Below are positions 24,224 through 31,757 of a stretch of DNA of 32,429 bases, one piece after another (the stretch's first letter is position 1; every line of letters starts with the position of its first letter). The translations under genes and the position numbers were made by a program. Origin of the DNA: Paracoccaceae bacterium (GTDB taxonomy: Bacteria > Pseudomonadota > Alphaproteobacteria > Rhodobacterales > Rhodobacteraceae); NCBI GenBank assembly GCA_030065075.1, contig JASJDQ010000025.1, positions 1 to 32,429 of the forward strand, in the 5' to 3' direction. The notes under the pieces were generated by a model, which was not told the origin of the DNA, ran no database searches, and saw nothing but the letters and a program-made list of their open reading frames with translations.

Positions 24224-27024
24224 GCGCCGAGCTTTTGCTTGACGGATGTTGGGGCTTCGCTGACCGGGCTTTTCTGCGGCGGGTGCGATGGCTGGCTTTC
24301 TGAAGGTGCAGTGGCTTTCTCGATCTTGACGCGGAGGTCGAACCACGCGGCTTGCCCTGTGATCGGGTCCGAGTTGGCCCAGCGAAGGCCGTCGCCTTTC
24401 GGCGGCTGCAGTTCGTGGATAATGTGGTTCAGCAGGAAGCCTTTCGTTGTCTCCGGTGCATCCTTGTCCAGCGCCCAGGCTCCTTTCCGTTTGCCGATGG
24501 CGTTCCAGGTCCAGACCGTGTTTTCGTTAAGCGCGGCCATATGGGCGACGGGGACCGTAATTTCGCCATGGGGCGAGGTCACGCGTGCCCAGTCGCCTTC
24601 CTTGAAGCCATTGGCTACCCAAATCTTGGTTGGCACATAGAGCGGGTTTCGCCCGTGGATTTGTCGGAGCCAGGCGTTTTGCGAGCCCCAGGAGTGGTAC
24701 ATGGCCATCGGGCGCTGGGTCAGTGCATGGACCTCGAAGCCGTTGTCTGCGTCAGAAAACGGCGAATACCAGACCGGAAGTGGGTCCATGGTTTCTACGT
24801 ATCGGTCCTTCAAATGGCCGGGCGGTGAGAGGCGGTGTTTGCCCTCTGCGGCCAGTTGGAAGCGACGGAGCGGTTCGCACCAGAGCGTGAATAGATAAGG
24901 CGCAGGCGCGTCGAAGAGGCCGAGGTTCACTGCCCAGTCCTGATAAGTATTGTTCCAGGGTTTATAGAACTCGGCGTCTTCCGGGATGTGGCTGATCCAG
25001 AAGCTGCCGTTTTCGATGTACTTCTGTATCTGGTTCGGGTTTGGCGCGCCGCGGCCATGGTCTTCGCCATTACCTCGGAAGCCTGCCAATGGGCCGATGC
25101 CTGGCTTGCGCTCGTGGTTTTGAATGTAGTCGCCGTAGTCCGCATACTTCTGGCTTCCGTCCTCGTTCACGAACCCCGGCAGGTCGAGCATGGCCCCCAG
25201 TTCGCAGAGCACCGACTGGAAGCCGCGTACGTCACGGTCGGGTTCGACCACCGGCCAGCGGATGGCGTCGGCCGCGGCCTCGGCCTCGCAGATGGGACGG
25301 TCGAGGAGTGAGATGCAGTCGTGGCGTTCGAGGTAAGTCGTGTCGGGCAGGATCAGGTCGGCATAGGCCACCATTTCCGATGAGTAGGCATCGGAATAGA
25401 TGATGCGCGGGATGACATAGTCGCCGGTCTCGTCCTTGTCCGTCAGCATCTTCATGACACCCGAGGTGTTCATCGACGAGTTCCAAGACATGTTCGCCAT
25501 GTAGAGCATCAGCGTGTCGATCTTGTATGGATCGCCGGCGTGCGCGTTCGAGATGACCATGTGCATCAGGCCATGGGCGCTCATGGGGTTCTCCCAGGAG
25601 AACGCCTTGTCGATGCGTTTGGGCGTGCCGTTTTCGTCGATCAGCAGGTCGTCGGGACCGTGGAGGAAGCCGAGGTGCGGGCCGTCGAGCGGCTTGCCGG
25701 GTGTGACGCCGGCGTGGGGCTTCGGGTGGATGGTCGAGGGTTTGGGGTAGGGTGGCTTGAAACGGAAGCCTCCCGGCACCTCGACGCTTCCGAGAATGAT
25801 TTGCAGAAGATGCAGGGCACGGCAGGTCTGGAACCCGTTCGAATGGGCCGAGATACCGCGCATTGCGTGGAAGGCGACAGGCCGTCCGACCATCTTGTCG
25901 TGCTTGTCGCCCCGGAAGTCGGTCCATTCGCGATCAAGCTCGATCGCTTCGTCGAAGGCTACACGCGCGAGCTCGGCGGCGATGGCCCGGATACGATTTG
26001 CGTCGACGCCGACCTTGGAGGCGACAGTCTCGGGGGCGTAGTCGTCGCTCAGGTATTTCTCTGCCATGTGGTGCAGGACAGGGCGGTGCGTGATGCCCGC
26101 GTGACGGTAAGTGGCCGAGAGGTCAGGCCGGACGCCGGGCGTGTCGTAGGCTTCCGGCTTGCCGGTGCGGCGGTCGATGACCAGTTTCTTCCCCGCCTCG
26201 TTGGTCAGGATCAGCCCGTGTTCGTCGCTGTCCTTATCCCCGTTCACCAAGCACGGCGCGTCTGTGAAGCGGGCGAGGTATACGAGGTCAATCCGGCCCG
26301 CCTTCATCAGGCAATGGACAAGGCTGAGAATGAATAGGCCATCGGTGCCGGGCGTGATGCCGACCCATTCATCTGCGATGGCGTTGTAGCCGGTGCGGAT
26401 GGGGTTGACGCCGATCACTTTCGCACCCCGCGCCTTCAGCTTGCCAAGGCCCATCTTGATCGGGTTCGAGTCATGATCCTCCGCCACGCCGAAGATCATG
26501 AAGAGCTTCGTCCGGTCCCAGTCGGGCTGGCCAAACTCCCAAAAGGCCCCGCCCATCGTATAGATGCCTGCAGCCGCCATGTTGACGGAGCAAAACCCGC
26601 CATGTGCGGCATAGTTCGGGGTGCCGAAGGCTTGCGCCCAGTAGGAGGTGAAGGATTGTGACTGGTCCCGACCGGTGAAGAAGGCAAATTTGGACTGATC
26701 GGTCTCGCGCAGTGGCTTGAGCCAGGACACAGCAGTTTCCAGCGCCTCGTCCCACGAGATTTCTTCAAACTCGCCCGATCCCCTTGGTCCCACACGCTTC
26801 ATGGGCGCGCGAAGGCGGGCAGGCGAGAGATGCTGCATGATCCCCGACGAGCCCTTGGCGCAAAGAACGCCTTGGTTGACGGGATGATCGCGATTGCCCT
26901 CGATGTAGGCCACCTGACCGTCTTTCATGTGCACGTTGATGCCGCACCGGCAGGCGCACATGTAGCAGGTGGTTTTGCGGATCTCGTCCGACACCTTTGG
27001 TGATGTATCAAGATCCACGGACAT
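24220..27024 (-). CDS. soeA: Molybdopterin oxidoreductase SoeA (sulfite dehydrogenase)
   Basis: This is the 934-residue catalytic subunit, probably oxidising sulfite to sulfate in the cytoplasm with electrons to quinone. Start at 27024 (MSVDLDTSPKVSDEIRKTTC) has a strong AGGAGG. There is no Tat signal, so the enzyme is cytoplasmic, as SoeA is and most periplasmic relatives are not. N-terminal [4Fe-4S] ligands are Cys20, Cys23, Cys27 and Cys55 (CYMCACRCG ... GVLCAKGSSG). The molybdenum ligand is probably Cys145 in AHGGFCSVNMAA. The MGD-binding C-terminal domain includes LTQRPMAMYHSWGSQNAWLR. The family also contains thiosulfate, polysulfide and arsenate enzymes; sulfite is inferred from architecture and group. 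Confidence 0.75.
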   Translation of the reverse strand: MSVDLDTSPKVSDEIRKTTCYMCACRCGINVHMKDGQVAYIEGNRDHPVNQGVLCAKGSSGIMQHLSPARLRAPMKRVGPRGSGEFEEISWDEALETAVSWLKPLRETDQSKFAFFTGRDQSQSFTSYWAQAFGTPNYAAHGGFCSVNMAAAGIYTMGGAFWEFGQPDWDRTKLFMIFGVAEDHDSNPIKMGLGKLKARGAKVIGVNPIRTGYNAIADEWVGITPGTDGLFILSLVHCLMKAGRIDLVYLARFTDAPCLVNGDKDSDEHGLILTNEAGKKLVIDRRTGKPEAYDTPGVRPDLSATYRHAGITHRPVLHHMAEKYLSDDYAPETVASKVGVDANRIRAIAAELARVAFDEAIELDREWTDFRGDKHDKMVGRPVAFHAMRGISAHSNGFQTCRALHLLQIILGSVEVPGGFRFKPPYPKPSTIHPKPHAGVTPGKPLDGPHLGFLHGPDDLLIDENGTPKRIDKAFSWENPMSAHGLMHMVISNAHAGDPYKIDTLMLYMANMSWNSSMNTSGVMKMLTDKDETGDYVIPRIIYSDAYSSEMVAYADLILPDTTYLERHDCISLLDRPICEAEAAADAIRWPVVEPDRDVRGFQSVLCELGAMLDLPGFVNEDGSQKYADYGDYIQNHERKPGIGPLAGFRGNGEDHGRGAPNPNQIQKYIENGSFWISHIPEDAEFYKPWNNTYQDWAVNLGLFDAPAPYLFTLWCEPLRRFQLAAEGKHRLSPPGHLKDRYVETMDPLPVWYSPFSDADNGFEVHALTQRPMAMYHSWGSQNAWLRQIHGRNPLYVPTKIWVANGFKEGDWARVTSPHGEITVPVAHMAALNENTVWTWNAIGKRKGAWALDKDAPETTKGFLLNHIIHELQPPKGDGLRWANSDPITGQAAWFDLRVKIEKATAPSESQPSHPPQKSPVSEAPTSVKQKLGA

Positions 27025-27052
27025 GCCCGTGCCCTCCTCCTGCCTGCCGACG

Positions 27053-27088
27053 ATTTTGGCCCAAAATAAGGACGGATGCGAGCCGTCC
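27053..27088. promoter_or_regulatory. Two adjacent inverted repeats upstream of soeA
   Basis: ATTTTGG-C-CCAAAAT (27053-27067) and GGACGG-N7-CCGTCC (27070-27088) are both perfect inverted repeats, 29 bases and more upstream of the soeA ATG. The first could be an operator, the second a leader hairpin. No consensus promoter was fixed, and no regulator gene is next to them. The rest of the 253-base gap up to the divergent DUF1294 gene shows nothing else I can support. Confidence 0.4.
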
Positions 27089-27277
27089 CAGTGCGACAAA
27101 CTAGTTGCCTCGGTAGGCGTGGATTAGGACCAGTAGGCCTCTGCAGTTAAGTCCAGCCAGAAATGTCGGATTTCAAGGAAACTCATCTCAAATCTTACGG
27201 GCAATTCGTTAGGGATTTGGTCGGAATTCCGGTAATTTGCAGACACTGTCACTTGGGTCCTTTCAAGGGTTTGAACC

Positions 27278-27670
27278 ATGACCGAGACGATCCTTTGGTA
27301 CTTTGTCGCAATCAATGTTCTGACGCTGACCGTGTCGATAATGGACAAGGGTTTTGCGGTTTATGACAAGCGCCGCGTGCCTGAGAATGCGCTGCTGACC
27401 ATGTCGTTCGTCGGTGGCGCCGTTGGCGCCAAGCTGGCGCAGATCATTTCGGGGCACAAATCGCTCAAGATCGACTTTACGGCGTCGCTCAGCCTGATTG
27501 CGTTTCTGCAGCTGGCTGTTGCCTTGGCATTTTGGTCCGAAACCGTTCGGCAGGAGGTGGCGGCAGCCTATGAACGCGTCGCGGCGTCCTTCGAGAAGGA
27601 GGAGGCCGAGAATGTACGCTATGTCTCGCGCGACAAGGAATTGCCCCGTCGGTTTGGGCCGGGCAGCTAG
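27278..27670 (+). CDS. DUF1294-family membrane protein
   Basis: This 130-residue protein has the DUF1294 layout: a first membrane segment (ETILWYFVAINVLTLTVSIM, residues ~3-22), the motif DKGFAVYDKRRVPENALLTM, a second glycine-rich segment (FVGGAVGAKLAQII) and a third hydrophobic stretch (SLIAFLQLAVALAFW). The C-terminal ~45 residues are charged and cytoplasmic. The family has no firm function. Weak AAGGG lies before the ATG. It is divergent from soeA and converges on the aldolase gene with a 4-base gap. Confidence 0.8.
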   Translation: MTETILWYFVAINVLTLTVSIMDKGFAVYDKRRVPENALLTMSFVGGAVGAKLAQIISGHKSLKIDFTASLSLIAFLQLAVALAFWSETVRQEVAAAYERVAASFEKEEAENVRYVSRDKELPRRFGPGS

Positions 27671-27674
27671 GTCG

Positions 27675-28448
27675 CTAGGACGTCAGTTCTCGAAACGCCT
27701 TGAGCGTGGCAGCCGCGCCTTGCGCCAGGATGGCGCTATCCGTTGCAACTGTGACCATGTCATAGCCCCAGTCGACGGCCTTGGCGGCGTATTCCGGTGT
27801 ACCGCAGTGCAAGGCGGCGCGTTTTCCGTTGTCATGTGCGGCTTCTAAAATGCGTTTGATGGCGTCGATCATCTCGGGCTCTTCACGGTCCAGCTTGGGC
27901 GGAAGCGCGCCATTCGTCATTCCAAGCGATAGGTCCGATGGCCCGACATAGAGGGCGTCAAGATGAGGCGTCGCGGCGATTGCATCGACATTCTTGAACG
28001 CCTCAGCGGTTTCGATCATCGCGAAGGCCAGAACAGCATCATTCGCACCGTCCTTGTTGTAGTCGGGATAGGCGAACATCGCGCGCGTCGGTCCCCAACT
28101 CCGCTGACCCAAGGGCGGGTACCGCAGGTAGCTCACAAACTCTTCGGCCTCTTCCCGGGTATTCACCATCGGGCAGATAATCCCCATGGCGCCTGCGTCC
28201 AGGAACTTCATGATCCATGTCGGGTCGCACCACGGCACACGCGCCATAAGTGTCTTGCCCGAAGCGCGCATCGCCTGAAACATCGGTAGCAGGTTCGAAT
28301 AGTCGTTGGGTCCGTGCTGAGCGTCGATAGTGAGCGAGGTGAAATCCTGCGCCGCCATGATTTCGGCTGGAAAGGAGTGGGGCAGGTTGAGCCAGGCGTT
28401 GACCGCCGTTTCGTCGCGGTTCCAAACGTCGCGAACCAGGTTTTTCAT
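27675..28448 (-). CDS. HpcH/HpaI-family aldolase
   Basis: This metal-dependent (class II) aldolase of the 2,4-dihydroxyhept-2-ene-1,7-dioate/2-keto-3-deoxy-acid class typically releases pyruvate (or a related 2-oxo acid) and an aldehyde. The 257 residues contain the active-site His in LTIDAQHGPNDY, Arg in MARVPW, the metal-binding Glu in FAMIETAEAF and Asp in LYVGPSDLSLGM. Length is standard. It is the most downstream member of the right-hand minus-strand gene group and has a probable promoter of its own. The actual substrate is not readable. Confidence 0.88.
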   Translation of the reverse strand: MKNLVRDVWNRDETAVNAWLNLPHSFPAEIMAAQDFTSLTIDAQHGPNDYSNLLPMFQAMRASGKTLMARVPWCDPTWIMKFLDAGAMGIICPMVNTREEAEEFVSYLRYPPLGQRSWGPTRAMFAYPDYNKDGANDAVLAFAMIETAEAFKNVDAIAATPHLDALYVGPSDLSLGMTNGALPPKLDREEPEMIDAIKRILEAAHDNGKRAALHCGTPEYAAKAVDWGYDMVTVATDSAILAQGAAATLKAFRELTS

Positions 28449-28482
28449 GCGAGTATCCTTCGTGAGCCTTCAGTTGGAAGCG

Positions 28483-28511
28483 ACTTCACGTTGGACGACA
28501 GGTGATGTCAA
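28483..28511 (-). promoter_or_regulatory. Putative promoter of the aldolase gene
   Basis: On the minus strand TTGACA (28511-28506) matches the -35 consensus and is followed after 17 bases by TGAAGT (28488-28483), a weak -10, 34 bases before the ATG at 28448. It starts after the stop codon of the 58-residue gene. Confidence 0.35.
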
Positions 28512-28522
28512 CAAAGCTGGAG

Positions 28523-28699
28523 CTACTGGAAGTCTTCCGGGCGTACGCCGAACGCCACCGTGAACGAAGCCAGCGAGGCCACGCCAACAAAGGCGTAAAC
28601 GGCCAGGAAGTAGGCGACACCAAAGTCCAGACCAAGCATGCTGATGCATGTGATTGCCAAAGCCAAAGGAAGGCTGAGAAGGACTGCTCCGAATGCCAT
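28523..28699 (-). CDS. 58-residue two-segment membrane protein
   Basis: ATG at 28699 to TAG at 28525-28523 encodes 58 residues. It reads MAFGAVLLSLPLALAITCIS, then MLGLDFGVAY, then FLAVYAFVGVASLASFTVAF and a short hydrophilic end GVRPEDFQ: two hydrophobic helices with a short polar turn. GGGAG lies 6 bases before the ATG, a good ribosome site. A TTGACA-type promoter precedes it. It stands between the creatininase and aldolase genes on the same strand. I recognise no family; a small membrane partner or transporter subunit is possible. Confidence 0.6.
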   Translation of the reverse strand: MAFGAVLLSLPLALAITCISMLGLDFGVAYFLAVYAFVGVASLASFTVAFGVRPEDFQ

Positions 28700-28752
28700 A
28701 TTGCTCCCGCGGGTTTTCCCGTCCCGACCAGTAATCTTTACCAGTGGTAGGA

Positions 28753-28782
28753 TTTAAGTGGCATTGGGCCTTGTTTTGTCAA
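28753..28782 (-). promoter_or_regulatory. Putative promoter of the 58-residue gene
   Basis: On the minus strand TTGACA (28782-28777) is followed after 18 bases by CTTAAA (28758-28753), within a locally AT-rich stretch. It would drive the small membrane gene, and possibly the aldolase, independently of the larger upstream operon. A CGGG-AAAA-CCCG hairpin lies between it and the start codon. Confidence 0.4.
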
Positions 28783-28801
28783 TAAACCGTTGCCTTCGCG
28801 G

Positions 28802-29596
28802 TCAGTATGACCTGTTTGTAGGCGAAAACCCGCCGACAGATTGATCCCGGACGGTGCGCAACAGGTCTATGAAGCCCGAAATTTGGTGTTCTGCGGTCTT
28901 ATGGCCCTTTTCGGCTGTCGCCAGATGGGCCTCGCCAACGGTGCCAGCGGGATGCAAATCGGACGCAATCCACCCGTAGGACACAGGCCCAATGGGTGAG
29001 ATTGGCATCGTTTCGGCGGTCGAAGCGAAGTTGTCTGCCCGAGACATGTCGACCAACTCGGGCCGGAAATGCAGCATGAGCGACGTTTCGCGGTCGCCGC
29101 CGTGAATGCCGAATTGCACCTCGCCGTCAGAGTACAGGCCGTCCGGCGTACCGAAGTTGCCCCACTGGCATTTCACGCAAAACATGCCAGCATCTACGCG
29201 CAATTCGCGCGCGAGGATCGAGATAAGATCGAGGTTGCCGCCGTGGCTGTTGACGATGACCATCTTGCGAACGCCTGCGCGGGCGACTGACAGACCGATG
29301 TCTTTCCAGACACGAAGCGCGTTTTCGGCGGTATAGGTCAGCGTACCGGGTGCGTGCAGATGTTCGTTGGATTTGCCGACCGCCTGAACGGGCAAGATGC
29401 GTATGTCCAGATCGTCCGGGCAGTTCTTGCGAAGCTCGCCAAGCATGCCCTCGGCAATCATCGTGTCGACACCAACCGGAAGATGAGGCCCGTGCTGTTC
29501 GATGGCCGCCGTTGGCAGGATCGCGATGACCTGCCCTGGGTCGATGTCCTCGAACTCAGTCGTTCGGAATTCGGCCCAGTCGAAGCGGCGCGTCAT
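28802..29596 (-). CDS. Creatininase-family amidohydrolase
   Basis: The 264-residue product from ATG 29596 (MTRRFDWAEFRTTEFEDIDP) has the creatininase family metal site: Glu33, His35 and Asp44 in AAIEQHGPHLPVGVDT, His118 in VNSHGGN, and Glu170 in HGGDRETS. Members hydrolyse cyclic amides or formamides (creatinine, formamidopyrimidines, dehydro-inosose). The start codon overlaps the stop of the dioxygenase gene as ATGA, so it is the last gene of a coupled operon. The frame extends upstream into the dioxygenase gene but with no family resemblance there. Confidence 0.85.
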   Translation of the reverse strand: MTRRFDWAEFRTTEFEDIDPGQVIAILPTAAIEQHGPHLPVGVDTMIAEGMLGELRKNCPDDLDIRILPVQAVGKSNEHLHAPGTLTYTAENALRVWKDIGLSVARAGVRKMVIVNSHGGNLDLISILARELRVDAGMFCVKCQWGNFGTPDGLYSDGEVQFGIHGGDRETSLMLHFRPELVDMSRADNFASTAETMPISPIGPVSYGWIASDLHPAGTVGEAHLATAEKGHKTAEHQISGFIDLLRTVRDQSVGGFSPTNRSY

Positions 29597-30528
29597 GCCG
29601 TGATCTTCTCGGCATAGGTCGCATCGAGCCGCATCTTCAGATACTCGGCCCCAGTCACCGGCGGGTACTTCGCGGTGCCGGTACCAGGCAAAGCCTCGAT
29701 AACGGCGTCGGGGTTCGGGTCGAGGAAGAAGGCCAGTGAGCGTCGCGGATTCCTGGGCACCAACACGCGATGCGGGGTAGAGACATAGATGTCGTTGGTC
29801 CACCGCATCAGGCAATCGGCGATGTTGATGATAAAGGCGCCGGGAACCAGCGGCACGTCGATCCAATCCTTGTCGCGCGGCTGGACCTGCAGCCCCGGTT
29901 CGCCATCGCTGTAAAGCACGGTGATCGAGCCATAGTCGGTGTGCGCACCTGCACCGATCCCACCATCGCGGTCTCCGCCCGGATAACGCAGCATCCGAAG
30001 TGTCGCGAGCGGTTCGTCCAGATAGGGGGCGAAGTAATGCTCGGGCAGGCCAAGGTCCAAGGCAATGGCGCGGTGCAGATCGACACCAAGTGCGTGGACA
30101 GCGTTGAAATAGGCCATCACCGTGTCGCGGAACCCGGGCACATCGGGCCAGGCATTCATCCCCCGGAAGGGCTGGCTGGACAGACGCGGGTCGTCGGGTG
30201 CGAACTCGAGCCCGGTGTTGAAGGCCTCCTTTCGGTCGACCTGATCCGGCTTGCTGTCATCGAGGTTCTCGGTGCCCGGACCGGACCAGCCACGGTTGTT
30301 GCCCACCGTTCGGATGTCCAGCTTGACCTTCTCTTCGGTTGGGAGGGCAAAGAAACGATCGGCGACTGCGAGGGTGTCGTCAATCAGTGATTGGGGGATG
30401 CCGTGCCCGGTGACCAGAAAGAAGCCGGTGTCGCGGCAGGCTTTCGAAAGATCGGCGACGAACCCTTCGCGGTCGCTGCCAGAGGTGAAGCGCGACCAGT
30501 CGAGAACGGGGATGTGCGTGTCTGTCAT
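29593..30528 (-). CDS. Isopenicillin-N-synthase-family 2-oxoglutarate/Fe(II) dioxygenase
   Basis: This 311-residue non-heme iron enzyme has an N-terminal DIOX_N-like part (IPVLDWSRF, DTGFFLVTGHGIP) and a double-stranded beta-helix core. The iron triad is His196 and Asp198 in GAHTDYGSITVL and His253 in STPHRVLV; Arg262-x-Ser264 in NPRRSLAFFLDPNPD binds the 2-oxoglutarate carboxylate. The region PGLQVQPRDKDWIDVPLVPG is typical of plant-type and bacterial members. It could hydroxylate or ring-open a small substrate. Both ends overlap neighbours by ATGA, coupling it to the quinone reductase upstream and the creatininase downstream. Confidence 0.9.
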   Translation of the reverse strand: MTDTHIPVLDWSRFTSGSDREGFVADLSKACRDTGFFLVTGHGIPQSLIDDTLAVADRFFALPTEEKVKLDIRTVGNNRGWSGPGTENLDDSKPDQVDRKEAFNTGLEFAPDDPRLSSQPFRGMNAWPDVPGFRDTVMAYFNAVHALGVDLHRAIALDLGLPEHYFAPYLDEPLATLRMLRYPGGDRDGGIGAGAHTDYGSITVLYSDGEPGLQVQPRDKDWIDVPLVPGAFIINIADCLMRWTNDIYVSTPHRVLVPRNPRRSLAFFLDPNPDAVIEALPGTGTAKYPPVTGAEYLKMRLDATYAEKITA

Positions 30529-31124
30529 GAGAGAAAACGATCCATGGTCTTGGCCACCCGGTCAAGATGGGCTTTGCGACTTTCGGGTGTGGAGCTGTCC
30601 ATCAGGTAATGCGCGGCAAAGGCTTTTTTCAGCGGCTTTGCGCACAGAAGCCCGATGCCCCGAAAGAGCGTGCGTTTGCCGGGGGCGCCGACGAAGAATG
30701 TCAGCCAGCGCGAGGCGCCACAGGTTGTGAAGACGCCGAGGCGCTTGATGTGTGTCAGGCCCGGGCGGATGTCCTTGTTGTCGGCATCCGGCATCAAGAA
30801 GGCGACCTCGGGCACAAGGACGCGGTCAAGCCATCCTTTCAACATCGCAGGCAGACCGTACCACCAGGTCGGATAGATGAAGATAAGCGTGTCGCACCAT
30901 CGCAGGTCGCCAACATCCTGCGCGACCGGCTCGGTGTTCCGAGTGGCGTTCAGATAGATATCCAACTCGTGGCAGCTCAATACGGGATGGAAATTGCGCT
31001 TGTAGAGGTCAGAAACCCGGATTTCCGCCCCGTACGCCTGCAACTTGCCGACGACGGTTTCGCGGACGGCTTCGTTAAAGCAACCTTGTCGCGGGTGGCA
31101 GTAAACGACAAGGGCCTTCATCAT
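30525..31124 (-). CDS. Flavodoxin-fold NAD(P)H:quinone reductase, second copy
   Basis: The 199-residue protein starts MMKALVVYCHPRQGCFNEAV and belongs to the Flavodoxin_2 (NQO1/MdaB-like) family: FMN/FAD-binding CHPRQGCFN, IFIYPTWWYGLPAMLKGWLD with the flavin-contacting Trp-Trp-Tyr, and RVLVPEVAFLM. It probably performs two-electron reduction of a quinone or of a flavin substrate. It is a diverged paralogue of the gene just upstream, with which it overlaps by ATGA, and its stop overlaps the dioxygenase start. Confidence 0.88.
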   Translation of the reverse strand: MMKALVVYCHPRQGCFNEAVRETVVGKLQAYGAEIRVSDLYKRNFHPVLSCHELDIYLNATRNTEPVAQDVGDLRWCDTLIFIYPTWWYGLPAMLKGWLDRVLVPEVAFLMPDADNKDIRPGLTHIKRLGVFTTCGASRWLTFFVGAPGKRTLFRGIGLLCAKPLKKAFAAHYLMDSSTPESRKAHLDRVAKTMDRFLS

Positions 31125-31699
31125 AGCGCCTGCATTTCGCGTTCGACCTTGCTTAGGAAGGCTTGGCGTTGCCCATCGGTCGCACGGTTCATGTCGTAGA
31201 GCGCCAGATAGCGCATGCGTTCGGGCCGGGTGACATGCCAGACCGCGCGGGTGAAGTGTTTGCGTGGCGGGTCGCCCGCTCCGATGGCGCGGAAACGGGT
31301 GCCTCCATAGGTCGTGACGGCGACGAGTTTTCGGATATGGGTCAGGTTCGGTCGAACCTTGCCGTCCACCAGCTTGAACGACACGCCAGGCAGAAAGACG
31401 CGATCCAGAAACCCCTTCAGGATGGCCGGATAGCCGAAGTTCCAAACCGGGAAAGAAAAGATCAAGGCCTCCGTGGCCCGCAGCCGATCCACGTAAGGCT
31501 GCACCGGTCCGCAATTCTCGGGCTCGTCATGGTAGCCGCGACGTTCCTCGGTCGTCAGGATCGGCTGAAAGCCTTCGGCGTACAGATCGCAATCGTCAAC
31601 CTCCCAGCCGCGTTGGCTCAGCGTCTCCACGATCTTGGTGTGCAGCGCCGCGCCAAAGCTTTCCTCGCACGGGTGGGCGAAAAGGACGAGTGCTTTCAT
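31121..31699 (-). CDS. Flavodoxin-fold NAD(P)H:quinone reductase, first copy
   Basis: The 192-residue protein begins MKALVLFAHPCEESFGAALH, with the HPxxxSF nucleotide-binding motif of the Flavodoxin_2 family, and has IFSFPVWNFGYPAILKGFLD followed by RVFLPGVSF, matching the second copy. The C-terminal region differs between the copies, suggesting different substrates or dimer partners. It follows the FAD oxidase gene by 58 bases without a clear ribosome site, and overlaps the next gene by four bases. Confidence 0.88.
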   Translation of the reverse strand: MKALVLFAHPCEESFGAALHTKIVETLSQRGWEVDDCDLYAEGFQPILTTEERRGYHDEPENCGPVQPYVDRLRATEALIFSFPVWNFGYPAILKGFLDRVFLPGVSFKLVDGKVRPNLTHIRKLVAVTTYGGTRFRAIGAGDPPRKHFTRAVWHVTRPERMRYLALYDMNRATDGQRQAFLSKVEREMQAL

Positions 31700-31757
31700 G
31701 CGAGGCCAGTTTTTTTGAAGAAGATGGAGCTCAAAACTCGATTTCTCTGGTCCCCGC

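Noticed and set aside
23102-24640. A 512-residue open frame on the plus strand
   Set aside because: It runs antisense over soeB, the 84-residue gene and the end of soeA. The minus-strand frames have clear Fe-S and molybdopterin motifs; this one has none.
27163-27366. A 67-residue plus-strand frame upstream of the DUF1294 gene
   Set aside because: It overlaps the start of the DUF1294 gene in another frame, lacks a ribosome site and has no family resemblance.
29597-29866. Longer N-terminus for the creatininase-family protein
   Set aside because: The upstream part lies inside the dioxygenase gene in another frame and does not resemble the family; the ATG at 29596 gives the normal length.
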